This document shows, in pieces, positions 26,048 through 34,140 of a DNA stretch of 62,771 bases. How positions within the stretch are numbered: position 1 is the first letter of the stretch; each line of letters starts with the position of its first letter. The notes under the pieces are model-generated. The model made no database searches and was not told the DNA's origin. It saw only the letters and a program-made list of their open reading frames with translations. Source of the DNA: Raskinella chloraquaticus (SeqCode) (GTDB lineage: Bacteria > Pseudomonadota > Alphaproteobacteria > Rhizobiales > UBA4765); assembly GCA_002365175.1 (NCBI GenBank), contig DEZK01000037.1:1-62771 (forward strand), read 5' to 3'. A program made the position numbers and the translations under genes.

Positions 26048-28180
26048 ATGGCCGTTGATAAGAATGCTGTCCGCGCTATCCTCAACAAGGTGAAGGCGGA
26101 GAAGCGCGATTCACTTACCGCGCCCGAGGGCAAGATCATCTGCGATGCCTACGGCATCAATGTCCCGCAAGAAGGCGTCGCCACATCGGCTGACGAGGCC
26201 GCCAAGCTTGCAAAGAAAATCGGCTTCCCGGTCGTCCTCAAGATCGTCTCGCCGGATATTCTGCACAAGACGGAAGCCGGCGGTGTGATGGTCGGCGTCA
26301 AGAGCGCGGAAGAGGTCAAGGCCGGCTACGCCAAAATTCTCGTCAATGCCAAGAAATACAACAAGAAAGCCAAGATCGACGGCGTCCAGATCCAGCAGAT
26401 GATCGGCGGCGGCCAGGAAGTGCTGATCGGCGCGGTGACAGACCCGAGCTTCGGCAAGCTGGTGGCCTTCGGCCTCGGCGGTGTTCTCGTTGAAGTGCTC
26501 AAGGACATCACCTTCCGCCTCGCGCCGACCTCGAAGGCAGAAGCCAAATCGATGATCGAGGGCATCCAGGCTGCTGAAATCCTCAAGGGTGTGCGCGGCG
26601 CCAAGGGCGTCGATCGCGGCGCCATCGCTGACATGATCTCCAAGGTGTCGAAACTCATTTCGGATTTCCCCGAGATTTCGGAAATGGATCTGAACCCGGT
26701 CTTCGCGAGCGAGAAGGGAGCGATTGCCGCTGACGTCCGCGTGGTTGTCGATTTCACGGTACCCGTGAAGCGCTACAGCCCGAAGCAGGCCGACATTGTC
26801 CGCCAGATGAACCGCATCATGAAGCCCGACGCGGTTGCCGTGATTGGCGCGTCAAACGAAGCCGGCAAGATCGGCAATTCGGTGATGAAGAACCTCATCA
26901 ATGGCGGCTACAAGGGCAAGATCTATCCCATCCATCCCAAGCAGTCGGAAATCATGGGCCTCAAGGCCTATGCTTCGGTCAAGGACGTTCCGGGCAATGT
27001 CGATATTGCTGTCTTCGCCATTCCTCACCCGCTGGTTCCAGCCGCTCTTATCGAGTGCGGAGAAAAGAAGATCCAGGGGGCCATTCTCATCCCGTCGGGC
27101 TTTGCTGAAACCGGCAACGTCGCAGCGCAGGACGAGATCATCAAAATCGCCCGCAAATACGATATGCGCCTGATGGGGCCGAACATTTACGGCTTCTACT
27201 ATCTGCCCAAGAATTTGTCGGCGACCTTCTGCACGCCTTATGACGTGAAGGGCAAGGCCGCCCTGTCCTCGCAATCGGGCGGCATCGGCATGGCGATCAT
27301 CGGCTTCTCCCGCTCGGCCAAGATGGGCGTGTCAGCCATTGTCGGACTGGGCAACAAATCCGACATCGACGAGGATGATCTCCTCACCTTCTTTGAAGAT
27401 GACGATAACACCCAGGTCATCGCCATGCATTGCGAGGACCTCAAGGATGGTCGCTCATTTGCCGAGGTTGCCAGCCGGGTCTCCAAGAAGAAGCCGATTG
27501 TCATGCTGAAAGCCGGTCGCACCTCGCTTGGTGCGCGCGCTGCCGCCAGCCACACCGGCGCGCTTGCCGGCAATGACAAGATCTATGAAGACGTGCTGAA
27601 GCAGTCGGGTGTCATCCGCGCCCGCAGCTTGAACAATCTTCTGGAATTTGCCCGCGGCATCCCGGTTCTGCCGACGCCCAAGGGCGAGAATGTCGTCATC
27701 ATCACGGGTGCTGGCGGCTCGGGTGTTCTGCTGTCGGATGCCTGCGCCGATAACGGCCTCAGCCTGATGAAGATGCCGAAGGATCTCGATACCGCCTTCC
27801 GCAAATTCATCCCGCCCTTTGGCGCTGCCGGCAACCCGGTCGACATCACCGGTGGCGAGCCGCCGTCAACCTACCAGAACACGGTGCGCCTCGGCCTGTC
27901 GGATGAGCGCATCCACGCCCTTATCCTGGGCTACTGGCACACCATCGTCACCCCGCCGATGGTCTTTGCCAAATGCATGGTCGAAGTGGTCGACGAGATG
28001 CGCAAGAAGGGCATCCACAAGCCGATCGTCGCCTCTCTTGCCGGTGACGTCGAGGTCGAGGAAGCCAGCCAGTATCTCTATGATCACGGCATCGTTGCCT
28101 ACCCCTACACCACCGAAAAGCCGGTCGAGGTGCTCGCTGCCAAATATAAATGGGCGCGCGCCGCCGGTCTGCTGAAGTAA
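26048..28180 (+). CDS. ADP-forming acyl-CoA synthetase, ATP-grasp domain first
   Basis: A 710-residue single-chain NDP-forming acyl-CoA ligase. Residues about 20-235 are the ATP-grasp domain (DILHKTEAGGV near 70-80, DLNPVF near 214). Residues about 255-375 are the CoA-binding Rossmann domain (PDAVAVIGASN), and residues 380-700 the succinyl-CoA-ligase-like domain. The phosphorylated histidine is H502 in SHTGALAG. Many bacterial relatives have the ATP-grasp domain last, so this is the beta-alpha order. GPN at 377-379 is kept, but the following CLG of the family is IYG. AAGGA is 8 bases before the ATG. It follows tctB in a putative operon, so activation of oxalate or another imported carboxylate is a reasonable guess. 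Confidence 0.88.
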   Translation: MAVDKNAVRAILNKVKAEKRDSLTAPEGKIICDAYGINVPQEGVATSADEAAKLAKKIGFPVVLKIVSPDILHKTEAGGVMVGVKSAEEVKAGYAKILVNAKKYNKKAKIDGVQIQQMIGGGQEVLIGAVTDPSFGKLVAFGLGGVLVEVLKDITFRLAPTSKAEAKSMIEGIQAAEILKGVRGAKGVDRGAIADMISKVSKLISDFPEISEMDLNPVFASEKGAIAADVRVVVDFTVPVKRYSPKQADIVRQMNRIMKPDAVAVIGASNEAGKIGNSVMKNLINGGYKGKIYPIHPKQSEIMGLKAYASVKDVPGNVDIAVFAIPHPLVPAALIECGEKKIQGAILIPSGFAETGNVAAQDEIIKIARKYDMRLMGPNIYGFYYLPKNLSATFCTPYDVKGKAALSSQSGGIGMAIIGFSRSAKMGVSAIVGLGNKSDIDEDDLLTFFEDDDNTQVIAMHCEDLKDGRSFAEVASRVSKKKPIVMLKAGRTSLGARAAASHTGALAGNDKIYEDVLKQSGVIRARSLNNLLEFARGIPVLPTPKGENVVIITGAGGSGVLLSDACADNGLSLMKMPKDLDTAFRKFIPPFGAAGNPVDITGGEPPSTYQNTVRLGLSDERIHALILGYWHTIVTPPMVFAKCMVEVVDEMRKKGIHKPIVASLAGDVEVEEASQYLYDHGIVAYPYTTEKPVEVLAAKYKWARAAGLLK

Positions 28181-28202
28181 GCAGCGACCGCCAGCACAAC
28201 CG

Positions 28203-28229
28203 AAAAGGGGCGCTTGATGCGCCCCTTTT
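28203..28229. terminator. bidirectional intrinsic terminator
   Basis: AAAAGGGGCGC-TTGAT-GCGCCCCTTTT is a perfect 11-bp stem with a 5-base loop. The A- and T-rich ends make it work on both strands. It lies between the convergent acyl-CoA synthetase and dehydrogenase genes. Confidence 0.92.
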
Positions 28230-28237
28230 ACGTTCTA

Positions 28238-31183
28238 TCAGGCCCGCTCCAGGCTGTCGGCGAGCAGCCGCGCCACATGGATCGCCTGGCGCCCGGTGCC
28301 ATCCTTGATCTGATGGCGGCATGAGGTGCCGTCAGCCACGATGATCGCCTCGCTGTCAGCAGCCCGCACCGCCGGCAGCAACGACAATTCGCCCATGGCT
28401 TTCGACACCTCGTAGGTTTCCGCCTGATAGCCGAAGGCACCCGCCATGCCGCAGCAGCTTGATTCAATCACCGCGACATCAAGTTCAGGTACAAGGCGAA
28501 GCACACGCTCCACCGCACCCATCCCGGCAAACGATTTCTGGTGGCAGTGTCCATGGAGAAACGCTTTCTTTTTCATGGCCTTGAGCGGGAGCTTTAGATT
28601 CCCCGCCTGAGCTTCGCGTGCCAGGAATTCCTCAAGCAGCATCGCCTGCGCGGCGACTGCCTTTGCCGCCGGCGTCGGCAGCAGCGCCGGCACCTCGTCG
28701 CGGAAACCATAAAGGCAGCTTGGCTCGAGCCCGATGATCGGCACACCGCGCTCGGCAAACGGAGCGAGGACCGCGAGCGAACGTTCCATCTCGCTGCGCG
28801 CCTCGTCAACCAGCCCGGTGGCGATGAAAGTGCGCCCGCAACAGAGCGGTCGGGGACCACCACTTGCCGCTTTTGGCAGATGAACACGGTAACCGGCTGC
28901 CACCAGAACTTTCAGCGCCGCCTGCGCATTCTCGCTTTCCTGATAGCGGTTGAACGTATCAGCAAAGAACACCACTTCGCGCCCGTCGGCCGGCCCCACC
29001 GCATCCGCATCCGGCGCGAAGATATCCGCCCGCCATGCTGGCAGCGTACGCTCGGCGCTGAGACCAAGCAGGCTCTCGCTCAACCGCGCCATACCCGGCA
29101 CACGGTCACGCAGATTGAACAGGAAGGGCAGCTTCGCCGCATAGGGAGCGTAACGCGGCAGATAGGCAATCAGACGATCGCGCAGGCTCAGGCCTTTTTT
29201 CTGGCGTCGCGCTGCCTGCACCTCGATCTTGAAGCGCGCCATATCAACCCCCGTCGGGCATTCGCGCCGGCACGCCTTGCACGACACGCACAGGCTCATG
29301 GCCTCAGCCATATCGTCACTGGCGAAGGCGTCAGCACCAAGCTGGCCGGAGAGCGCCAGACGCAACACATTGGCGCGCCCGCGCGTCACATGTTTTTCAT
29401 CCAGCGTCGCCCGGTAGGACGGGCACATGGCGCCGCCCGAAAGCTTGCGGCAGGCGCCATTGTTGTTGCACATCTCGACCGCACCCTGCAGGCCGGCCGC
29501 CGCCCCGGGAAAACTTGACCAGTCGAGCACCGGTTGCTGGACGGCCGGGTGATAGTGATCGTTGAAGCGCAGCACCTTGCGATCATCGAATTTGGGCGCT
29601 TGGACGATCTTGCCGGGGTTCAGCAGATCGGTCGGATCAAAGCGCTTCTTGATCTCGCCAAAAGCGCCGACCAGCCGTTCGCCAAACATCTTCTCGTGGA
29701 ACTCCGAGCGCACGATCCCGTCGCCATGTTCGCCCGAATGCGAGCCCTTGAACTGCTTGACGAGATCGAAGGCTTCCTCCGCGATCGCCCGCATGGTGGC
29801 GACATCCTGGTCGAGCTTGAGGTTCAGCACCGGGCGCACATGGAGACAGCCAACGGATGCGTGCGCGTACCATGTGCCGCGCGTGCCGTTACGCTCGAAG
29901 AGTGCGGTGAGGCGCGCGGTATATTCGCCCAGATGTTCAAGCGGCACCGCGCAATCCTCGATGAAGGATACGGGCTTTCGCGCCTCCTTCATCGACATCA
30001 TGATGTTGAGCCCCGACGTGCGCACTTCCGTGATGCCAGCCTGCAGCAGCGGGTCATAGACCTCGACAACCCCGCCCCAGCGCGCGCCCTCGCCGCCCCA
30101 TGAAAAGCCGAGATCGCCCATCATCTCGCCAAGCTGCTTGAGGCGGACACGGTTTTCCTCGTCGCTCTCCGCGAATTCCACGAGCAGCAACGCGTCGGGC
30201 TTGCCTTTGAGAAAGGCATCAAGGGTCGGGCGGAACACGGCAATCTCAGCTGCCAGCTCCAGCATCGTCCGGTCGACAAGTTCAACGGCAATCGGCTTCA
30301 GCTTCACCAGATGCTGGGCTGATTCCATGGCAGCATGGAACGAGCCGAAATGGCAGACGCCAAGTCCGCGCTTACCCAGAAGCGGCCATAATTTGAGCTC
30401 TGCCCTGGTGGTGAAGCCAAGCGTACCCTCCGAGCCCACCAGCACATGCGCCATGTTATGTGTGTCGCCATTGGGAACCAGCGCGTCGAGATTGTAACCG
30501 CCAACGCGGCGCTGCACGGCCGGGAAACGGGCCGCCACTTCCTCGGCTTCACGTGCGCCGAGCGCCAGCAGATCGCTGAAAAGCGCGCGGCGGCTGAGGT
30601 CGTTCACATCGGACAGATCGGCCCGAACGGCACCAAAATGCATCGCATTGCCGTCGGCCAGAACCGCATCGAGGCCGATGACATTGTCACGCGTCGTGCC
30701 ATAGCGCAGCGAGCGCCCGCCGCAGGAATTATTGCCCACCATGCCGCCGATCGTGGCACGCGAAGCGGTTGACACATCGACTGGAAACCACAGGCCGTGG
30801 GGCTTGAGCTGGCGGTTAAGCTCATCAAGAACAATACCAGGCTCCACCACACATGTCTGCGCCGTCTTGTCGAGGGAAACAAGCTTCGTCAGATTCCGCG
30901 AGCAATCGATGACCAGCGTCTCGTTGACTGTCTGCCCGGCCTGCGAGGTGCCGCCACCGCGCGCGGTAACCGCCACCCCCTCCTCGCGGGCGATGGCAAG
31001 CGCTGCGACCGCTGCTTCACCGGTGCGCGGGATGACAACGCCCATGGGCATCATCTGGTAGGAGGAGGCGTCTGTCGCGTAACGACCGCGACTGAAGCTG
31101 TCGAAATGAACTTCTCCGTCGATCTGCGCCTTCAAACGACGTTCCAAGCCTGGACGATGAACGATGCCCATGTTCTCCCTCAT
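28238..31183 (-). CDS. FAD/Fe-S 2-hydroxyacid dehydrogenase, GlcD-GlcF fusion (YdiJ-like)
   Basis: A 981-residue protein joining a flavin dehydrogenase to an iron-sulfur electron outlet. Residues about 45-265 are the FAD-binding domain (ARGGGTSQAGQ near 74, MVGNNSCGGRSLRYGTTRDN near 148). Residues about 270-525 are the FAD-oxidase C domain, with HGDGIVR near 486. The Fe-S region has C572/C578/C587 and C632/C635/C638/C642 (CVSCKACRREC), and two CCG-type domains follow (LCCGRTF; SSCCGMAGAFG). The family oxidises D-2-hydroxyacids such as glycolate, D-lactate or D-2-hydroxyglutarate. Beside a glyoxylate aminotransferase, glycolate is an attractive substrate, but this is inference. It has no close co-directional partner. 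Confidence 0.88.
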   Translation of the reverse strand: MRENMGIVHRPGLERRLKAQIDGEVHFDSFSRGRYATDASSYQMMPMGVVIPRTGEAAVAALAIAREEGVAVTARGGGTSQAGQTVNETLVIDCSRNLTKLVSLDKTAQTCVVEPGIVLDELNRQLKPHGLWFPVDVSTASRATIGGMVGNNSCGGRSLRYGTTRDNVIGLDAVLADGNAMHFGAVRADLSDVNDLSRRALFSDLLALGAREAEEVAARFPAVQRRVGGYNLDALVPNGDTHNMAHVLVGSEGTLGFTTRAELKLWPLLGKRGLGVCHFGSFHAAMESAQHLVKLKPIAVELVDRTMLELAAEIAVFRPTLDAFLKGKPDALLLVEFAESDEENRVRLKQLGEMMGDLGFSWGGEGARWGGVVEVYDPLLQAGITEVRTSGLNIMMSMKEARKPVSFIEDCAVPLEHLGEYTARLTALFERNGTRGTWYAHASVGCLHVRPVLNLKLDQDVATMRAIAEEAFDLVKQFKGSHSGEHGDGIVRSEFHEKMFGERLVGAFGEIKKRFDPTDLLNPGKIVQAPKFDDRKVLRFNDHYHPAVQQPVLDWSSFPGAAAGLQGAVEMCNNNGACRKLSGGAMCPSYRATLDEKHVTRGRANVLRLALSGQLGADAFASDDMAEAMSLCVSCKACRRECPTGVDMARFKIEVQAARRQKKGLSLRDRLIAYLPRYAPYAAKLPFLFNLRDRVPGMARLSESLLGLSAERTLPAWRADIFAPDADAVGPADGREVVFFADTFNRYQESENAQAALKVLVAAGYRVHLPKAASGGPRPLCCGRTFIATGLVDEARSEMERSLAVLAPFAERGVPIIGLEPSCLYGFRDEVPALLPTPAAKAVAAQAMLLEEFLAREAQAGNLKLPLKAMKKKAFLHGHCHQKSFAGMGAVERVLRLVPELDVAVIESSCCGMAGAFGYQAETYEVSKAMGELSLLPAVRAADSEAIIVADGTSCRHQIKDGTGRQAIHVARLLADSLERA

Positions 31184-31194
31184 ATTTCCTTCGC

Positions 31195-31209
31195 GACGTT
31201 CAAAACGTC
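31195..31209. promoter_or_regulatory. inverted repeat in a divergent promoter region
   Basis: GACGTT-CAA-AACGTC is a perfect 6-bp inverted repeat 12 bases upstream of the dehydrogenase gene and next to TTGACA (31212-31217), which could be a -35 for the plus-strand aminotransferase gene although no good -10 follows. An operator for a dimeric regulator is possible. Confidence 0.4.
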
Positions 31210-31255
31210 ACTTGACATAATTTTGAATTCATTATTCATTGCACCGTAAGCCGAG

Positions 31256-31285
31256 TTAATCAAGGCCCAATTAATCAAGGCCCAA
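31256..31285 (+). repeat. 15-bp perfect tandem duplication in a leader
   Basis: TTAATCAAGGCCCAA occurs twice without a gap (31256-31270 and 31271-31285), ending 7 bases before the AAGGGGAG Shine-Dalgarno of the aminotransferase gene. Confidence 0.92.
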
Positions 31286-31306
31286 CTTTTTCAAGGGGAG
31301 ACAAAC

Positions 31307-32509
31307 GTGAACCAGAATAGCCCACGAAATGCCGGTCGTCATTTCCTTCAGATCCCTGGCCCCTCGCCTGTGCCCGAGCGCGTGCTGGCCGCCCTGTCGC
31401 GCCAGGTCATTGATCATCGCGGTCCTGATTTCCAGGTTCTGGGCAAGCGCGTACTGGAGGGTATGAAGTCCATTTTCAAAACCGCCGGCCCTGTCGTTAT
31501 ATTTCCCGCATCCGGCACCGGAGCGTGGGAAGCAGCGCTGGTCAACACCTTGTCATCCGGCGATACGGTCCTGATGGTCGAGACGGGCCATTTTGCTACT
31601 TTGTGGAAGAACATGGCGCTGAGGCTCGGCCTCGTTCCCGAATTCCTGCCGACCGACTGGCGCGGCGGCGCTGATGCCGGCCCGATCGAAGCCCGGCTGA
31701 AGCAGGACAAGGACCACAAGATCAAGGCGGTCTGCGTTGTCCATAACGAAACGTCGACGGGCGTCACGTCGCGCATCGACGAAGTGCGCAAGGCCATCGA
31801 TGCCGCAGGGCACCCGGCGCTGTTGCTGGTTGATACCATCTCGTCGCTTGCCTCGGTCGATTTCCGTCATGACGAATGGGGGGCTGACGTCACCATTGCC
31901 TGCTCGCAGAAGGGTTTGATGCTGCCGCCGGGCCTGTCGTTCAACGCCATCAGCCAGAAGGCGATGAACGCGACGAAAACATCCAACCTGCCCAAATCCT
32001 ACTGGGCCTGGGACGAGATGATGAAGCCCAACAGCACCGGCTTCTTCCCCTATACGCCATCGACCAATCTGCTCTATGGTCTGGTGGAGGCCATCGACAT
32101 GCTGCACGAAGAGGGACTTGACCGGGTGTTTGCGCGCCATGAACGTCACGCAGAGGCAACCCGTCGCGCGGTCCGCGCCTGGGGTCTGGAAATCCTCTGC
32201 CGCGACGAGCGTCTTTATTCGCCTGTCCTGACGGCCGTGATTCTCCCTGATGGCCATGACGCCGACCGCTTCCGCACGATTGCCCTTGATCGCTTCGACC
32301 TGTCATTGGGCACCGGCCTCTCCAAGCTCGCCGGCAAGGTCTTCCGCATCGGCCATCTGGGCGACACGAATGATCTCACCATTCTCGGCACGCTTGCCGG
32401 CGTGGAAATGACACTTAAACTCGCCGGTGTGCCGCACAAGGCCGGAGGGGTCGCCGCAGCCATGGCTTACCTCTCTAGCGCGCCACAAGCCTCGCAAGCA
32501 GCGGCCTGA
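31307..32509 (+). CDS. sgaA: class V aminotransferase, serine-glyoxylate aminotransferase type
   Basis: A 400-residue pyridoxal-phosphate enzyme. The PLP lysine is K202 in ACSQKGLMLPPGL, the substrate-binding start is QIPGPSPVPERVL, and LLVDTISSLASVDF carries the PLP-binding aspartate. This pattern belongs to the serine-glyoxylate / alanine-glyoxylate aminotransferases that turn glyoxylate into glycine, as in the serine cycle and C2 assimilation. The start is GTG with AAGGGGAG 6 bases upstream. It is followed by a strong terminator, so it is probably transcribed alone or from the divergent region. The gene symbol is by family pattern. Confidence 0.85.
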   Translation: MNQNSPRNAGRHFLQIPGPSPVPERVLAALSRQVIDHRGPDFQVLGKRVLEGMKSIFKTAGPVVIFPASGTGAWEAALVNTLSSGDTVLMVETGHFATLWKNMALRLGLVPEFLPTDWRGGADAGPIEARLKQDKDHKIKAVCVVHNETSTGVTSRIDEVRKAIDAAGHPALLLVDTISSLASVDFRHDEWGADVTIACSQKGLMLPPGLSFNAISQKAMNATKTSNLPKSYWAWDEMMKPNSTGFFPYTPSTNLLYGLVEAIDMLHEEGLDRVFARHERHAEATRRAVRAWGLEILCRDERLYSPVLTAVILPDGHDADRFRTIALDRFDLSLGTGLSKLAGKVFRIGHLGDTNDLTILGTLAGVEMTLKLAGVPHKAGGVAAAMAYLSSAPQASQAAA

Positions 32510-32518
32510 ACAATAATC

Positions 32519-32547
32519 GCCCCCGGGATCAACCGGGGGCCTTCTTT
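32519..32547 (+). terminator. intrinsic terminator after sgaA
   Basis: GCCCCCGG-GATCAA-CCGGGGGC is a perfect 8-bp GC-rich stem with a 6-base loop, followed by CTTCTTT. Confidence 0.9.
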
Positions 32548-32583
32548 GCTGCAAGGCAGGGACGGAAACTGAAGGGTACGCTC

Positions 32584-33852
32584 ATGAAGAGCCCGTTCAA
32601 GGCGACGCACGTCGTCTTGGGACTGCTGTGCGTGATGTATTTCATCACCTATGTTGACCGCGTCAACATCGGCACTGCAGCAAGCGCTATCAAGACGGAA
32701 TTCGGCTTTTCAAACATTGAGCTCGGCTGGATCTTTTCCGCCTTTGCCTACCCCTACGCCCTGTTCCAGATCTTCGGTGGCTGGATGGGCGACCGCTTCG
32801 GACCACGCCGCACGCTCTTCTGGTGCGGCATTATCTGGGCAACCGCAACTGTCCTCACCGGCCTTGCCGGCGGCTTCCTCAGCCTGTTCCTGGTGCGCTT
32901 TCTCCTTGGTATCGGCGAAGGGGCGACCTTCCCGACCGCAACGCGCGCCATGCAATACTGGACGGCGCCGGGCCAGCGTGGATTTGCCCAAGGCATCACC
33001 CATTCCTTCGCCCGCCTCGGCAATGCCATCACCCCGCCGATTGTCGCCGCCCTGACCGAGGCATTCACCTGGCGCGGCTCCTTCGTCATTCTCGGCCTGG
33101 TGAGCTTCATCTGGGTCATCGCCTGGGTTTGGTATTTCCGCGACGAGCCCAAGGACCATCCCGCCATCACACCGGAAGAACTGGCAATCCTGCCAGCCAG
33201 GCGGCCTGGACCGCGCCCGTCGGCACCACTTGGCCCGCTCTTCAAGCGAATGTGGCCCGTGACGCTCACCTATTTCTGCTATGGCTGGACGTTGTGGCTT
33301 TACCTCAACTGGTTGCCGCTCTTCTTCCTCAACAACTACAAGATCGACATCAAGCAATCGGCGATTTTTGCAGCTGGCGTATTCCTCGCCGGTGTGGTCG
33401 GCGACACGCTGGGTGGCGTCTTGTCGGACAAGATCCTGCATCGCACCGGCAATATCCGCCTCGCCCGCTTGTCGATCATCCTGCTCGGCTTCGTCGGCGC
33501 CTTCCTGTCGCTGCTGCCGATCCTGTACTATCACGACATCACCACGGTTGCGATTTGCCTTGCCTCCGGCTTCTTCTTCGCCGAGCTGATCATCGGCCCG
33601 ATCTGGTCAATACCGATGGATATCGCGCCGAAATACTCCGGCACCGCCGCAGGCCTGATGAACACCGGCTCGGCAATCGCAGCGATCGTTTCGCCCGTCG
33701 TGGCGGGCTACGTCATCGACTGGACCGGCAATTGGGAACTGCCGTTTATCATGTCGATGGGGCTGCTGGCGGTTGGCGCCGTCTCGACCTTCCTCATGCG
33801 CCCCGAACTGCCCTATGCAGAAGGCGACATGCCGATGAAAGCGATGGCGTAA
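32584..33852 (+). CDS. MFS carrier, anion:cation symporter family
   Basis: A 422-residue membrane protein with 12 predicted helices. The loop GDRFGPRRT between helices 2 and 3 (about residues 70-78) is the MFS motif A, and the opening YFITYVDRVNIGTAA is typical of the ACS branch (glucarate, galactonate, phthalate, 4-hydroxyphenylacetate transporters). The substrate is probably an organic anion. Its place at the end of the C2 island makes glycolate, glyoxylate, oxalate or tartronate-like anions plausible. It is preceded by a terminator and followed by a hairpin at 33861-33885, so it is likely its own unit. Confidence 0.88.
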   Translation: MKSPFKATHVVLGLLCVMYFITYVDRVNIGTAASAIKTEFGFSNIELGWIFSAFAYPYALFQIFGGWMGDRFGPRRTLFWCGIIWATATVLTGLAGGFLSLFLVRFLLGIGEGATFPTATRAMQYWTAPGQRGFAQGITHSFARLGNAITPPIVAALTEAFTWRGSFVILGLVSFIWVIAWVWYFRDEPKDHPAITPEELAILPARRPGPRPSAPLGPLFKRMWPVTLTYFCYGWTLWLYLNWLPLFFLNNYKIDIKQSAIFAAGVFLAGVVGDTLGGVLSDKILHRTGNIRLARLSIILLGFVGAFLSLLPILYYHDITTVAICLASGFFFAELIIGPIWSIPMDIAPKYSGTAAGLMNTGSAIAAIVSPVVAGYVIDWTGNWELPFIMSMGLLAVGAVSTFLMRPELPYAEGDMPMKAMA

Positions 33853-33860
33853 ACGATGAT

Positions 33861-33885
33861 GGCCGGCAAAAGCCGCCTGCCGGCC
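33861..33885 (+). terminator. GC-rich hairpin after the MFS gene
   Basis: GGCCGGCA pairs with TGCCGGCC across a 9-base loop, just after the stop. No T-run follows, so its strength as a terminator is doubtful. Confidence 0.5.
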
Positions 33886-33952
33886 GTGTGACCTTAATTC
33901 CGGCAGCCGTTATTGACCGCTACCGGAATTCACCTCAATCAGTGCCCTTCCC

Positions 33953-33982
33953 TTGACAGGCCGGAAGCCCCCCTCCTATATC
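33953..33982 (+). promoter_or_regulatory. sigma-70-type promoter of the tRNA gene
   Basis: TTGACA at 33953-33958 is followed after 17-18 bases by CTATAT/TATATC (33976-33982). Transcription would begin about 30 bases before the tRNA. Confidence 0.65.
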
Positions 33983-34021
33983 CGCCCTTCCGCGATGGTT
34001 GGCGCGTCCGCCATCGTGCGG

Positions 34022-34098
34022 GGCGGAGTAGCTCAGCTGGTTAGAGCACGGGAATCATAATCCTGGGGTCGGGGGTTCAAGTCCCTCCTCCGCTACCA
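34022..34098 (+). tRNA. tRNA-Met (anticodon CAT, elongator type)
   Basis: A full cloverleaf of 77 bases including an encoded CCA. The acceptor stem pairs GGCGGAG with CTCCGCT, the D arm is GCTC/GAGC, and the anticodon stem CGGGA/TCCTG encloses ATCATAA with CAT at 34056-34058. The T arm GGGGG/CCCTC encloses TTCAAGT. The body resembles alphaproteobacterial elongator tRNA-Met. A CAT anticodon could also belong to tRNA-Ile2 after lysidine modification, but I judge Met more likely. A T5 run follows the CCA. Confidence 0.95.
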
Positions 34099-34140
34099 TT
34101 TTTGACGTTGTCACATCCATCGCTCAATCGCTTCCCACCG

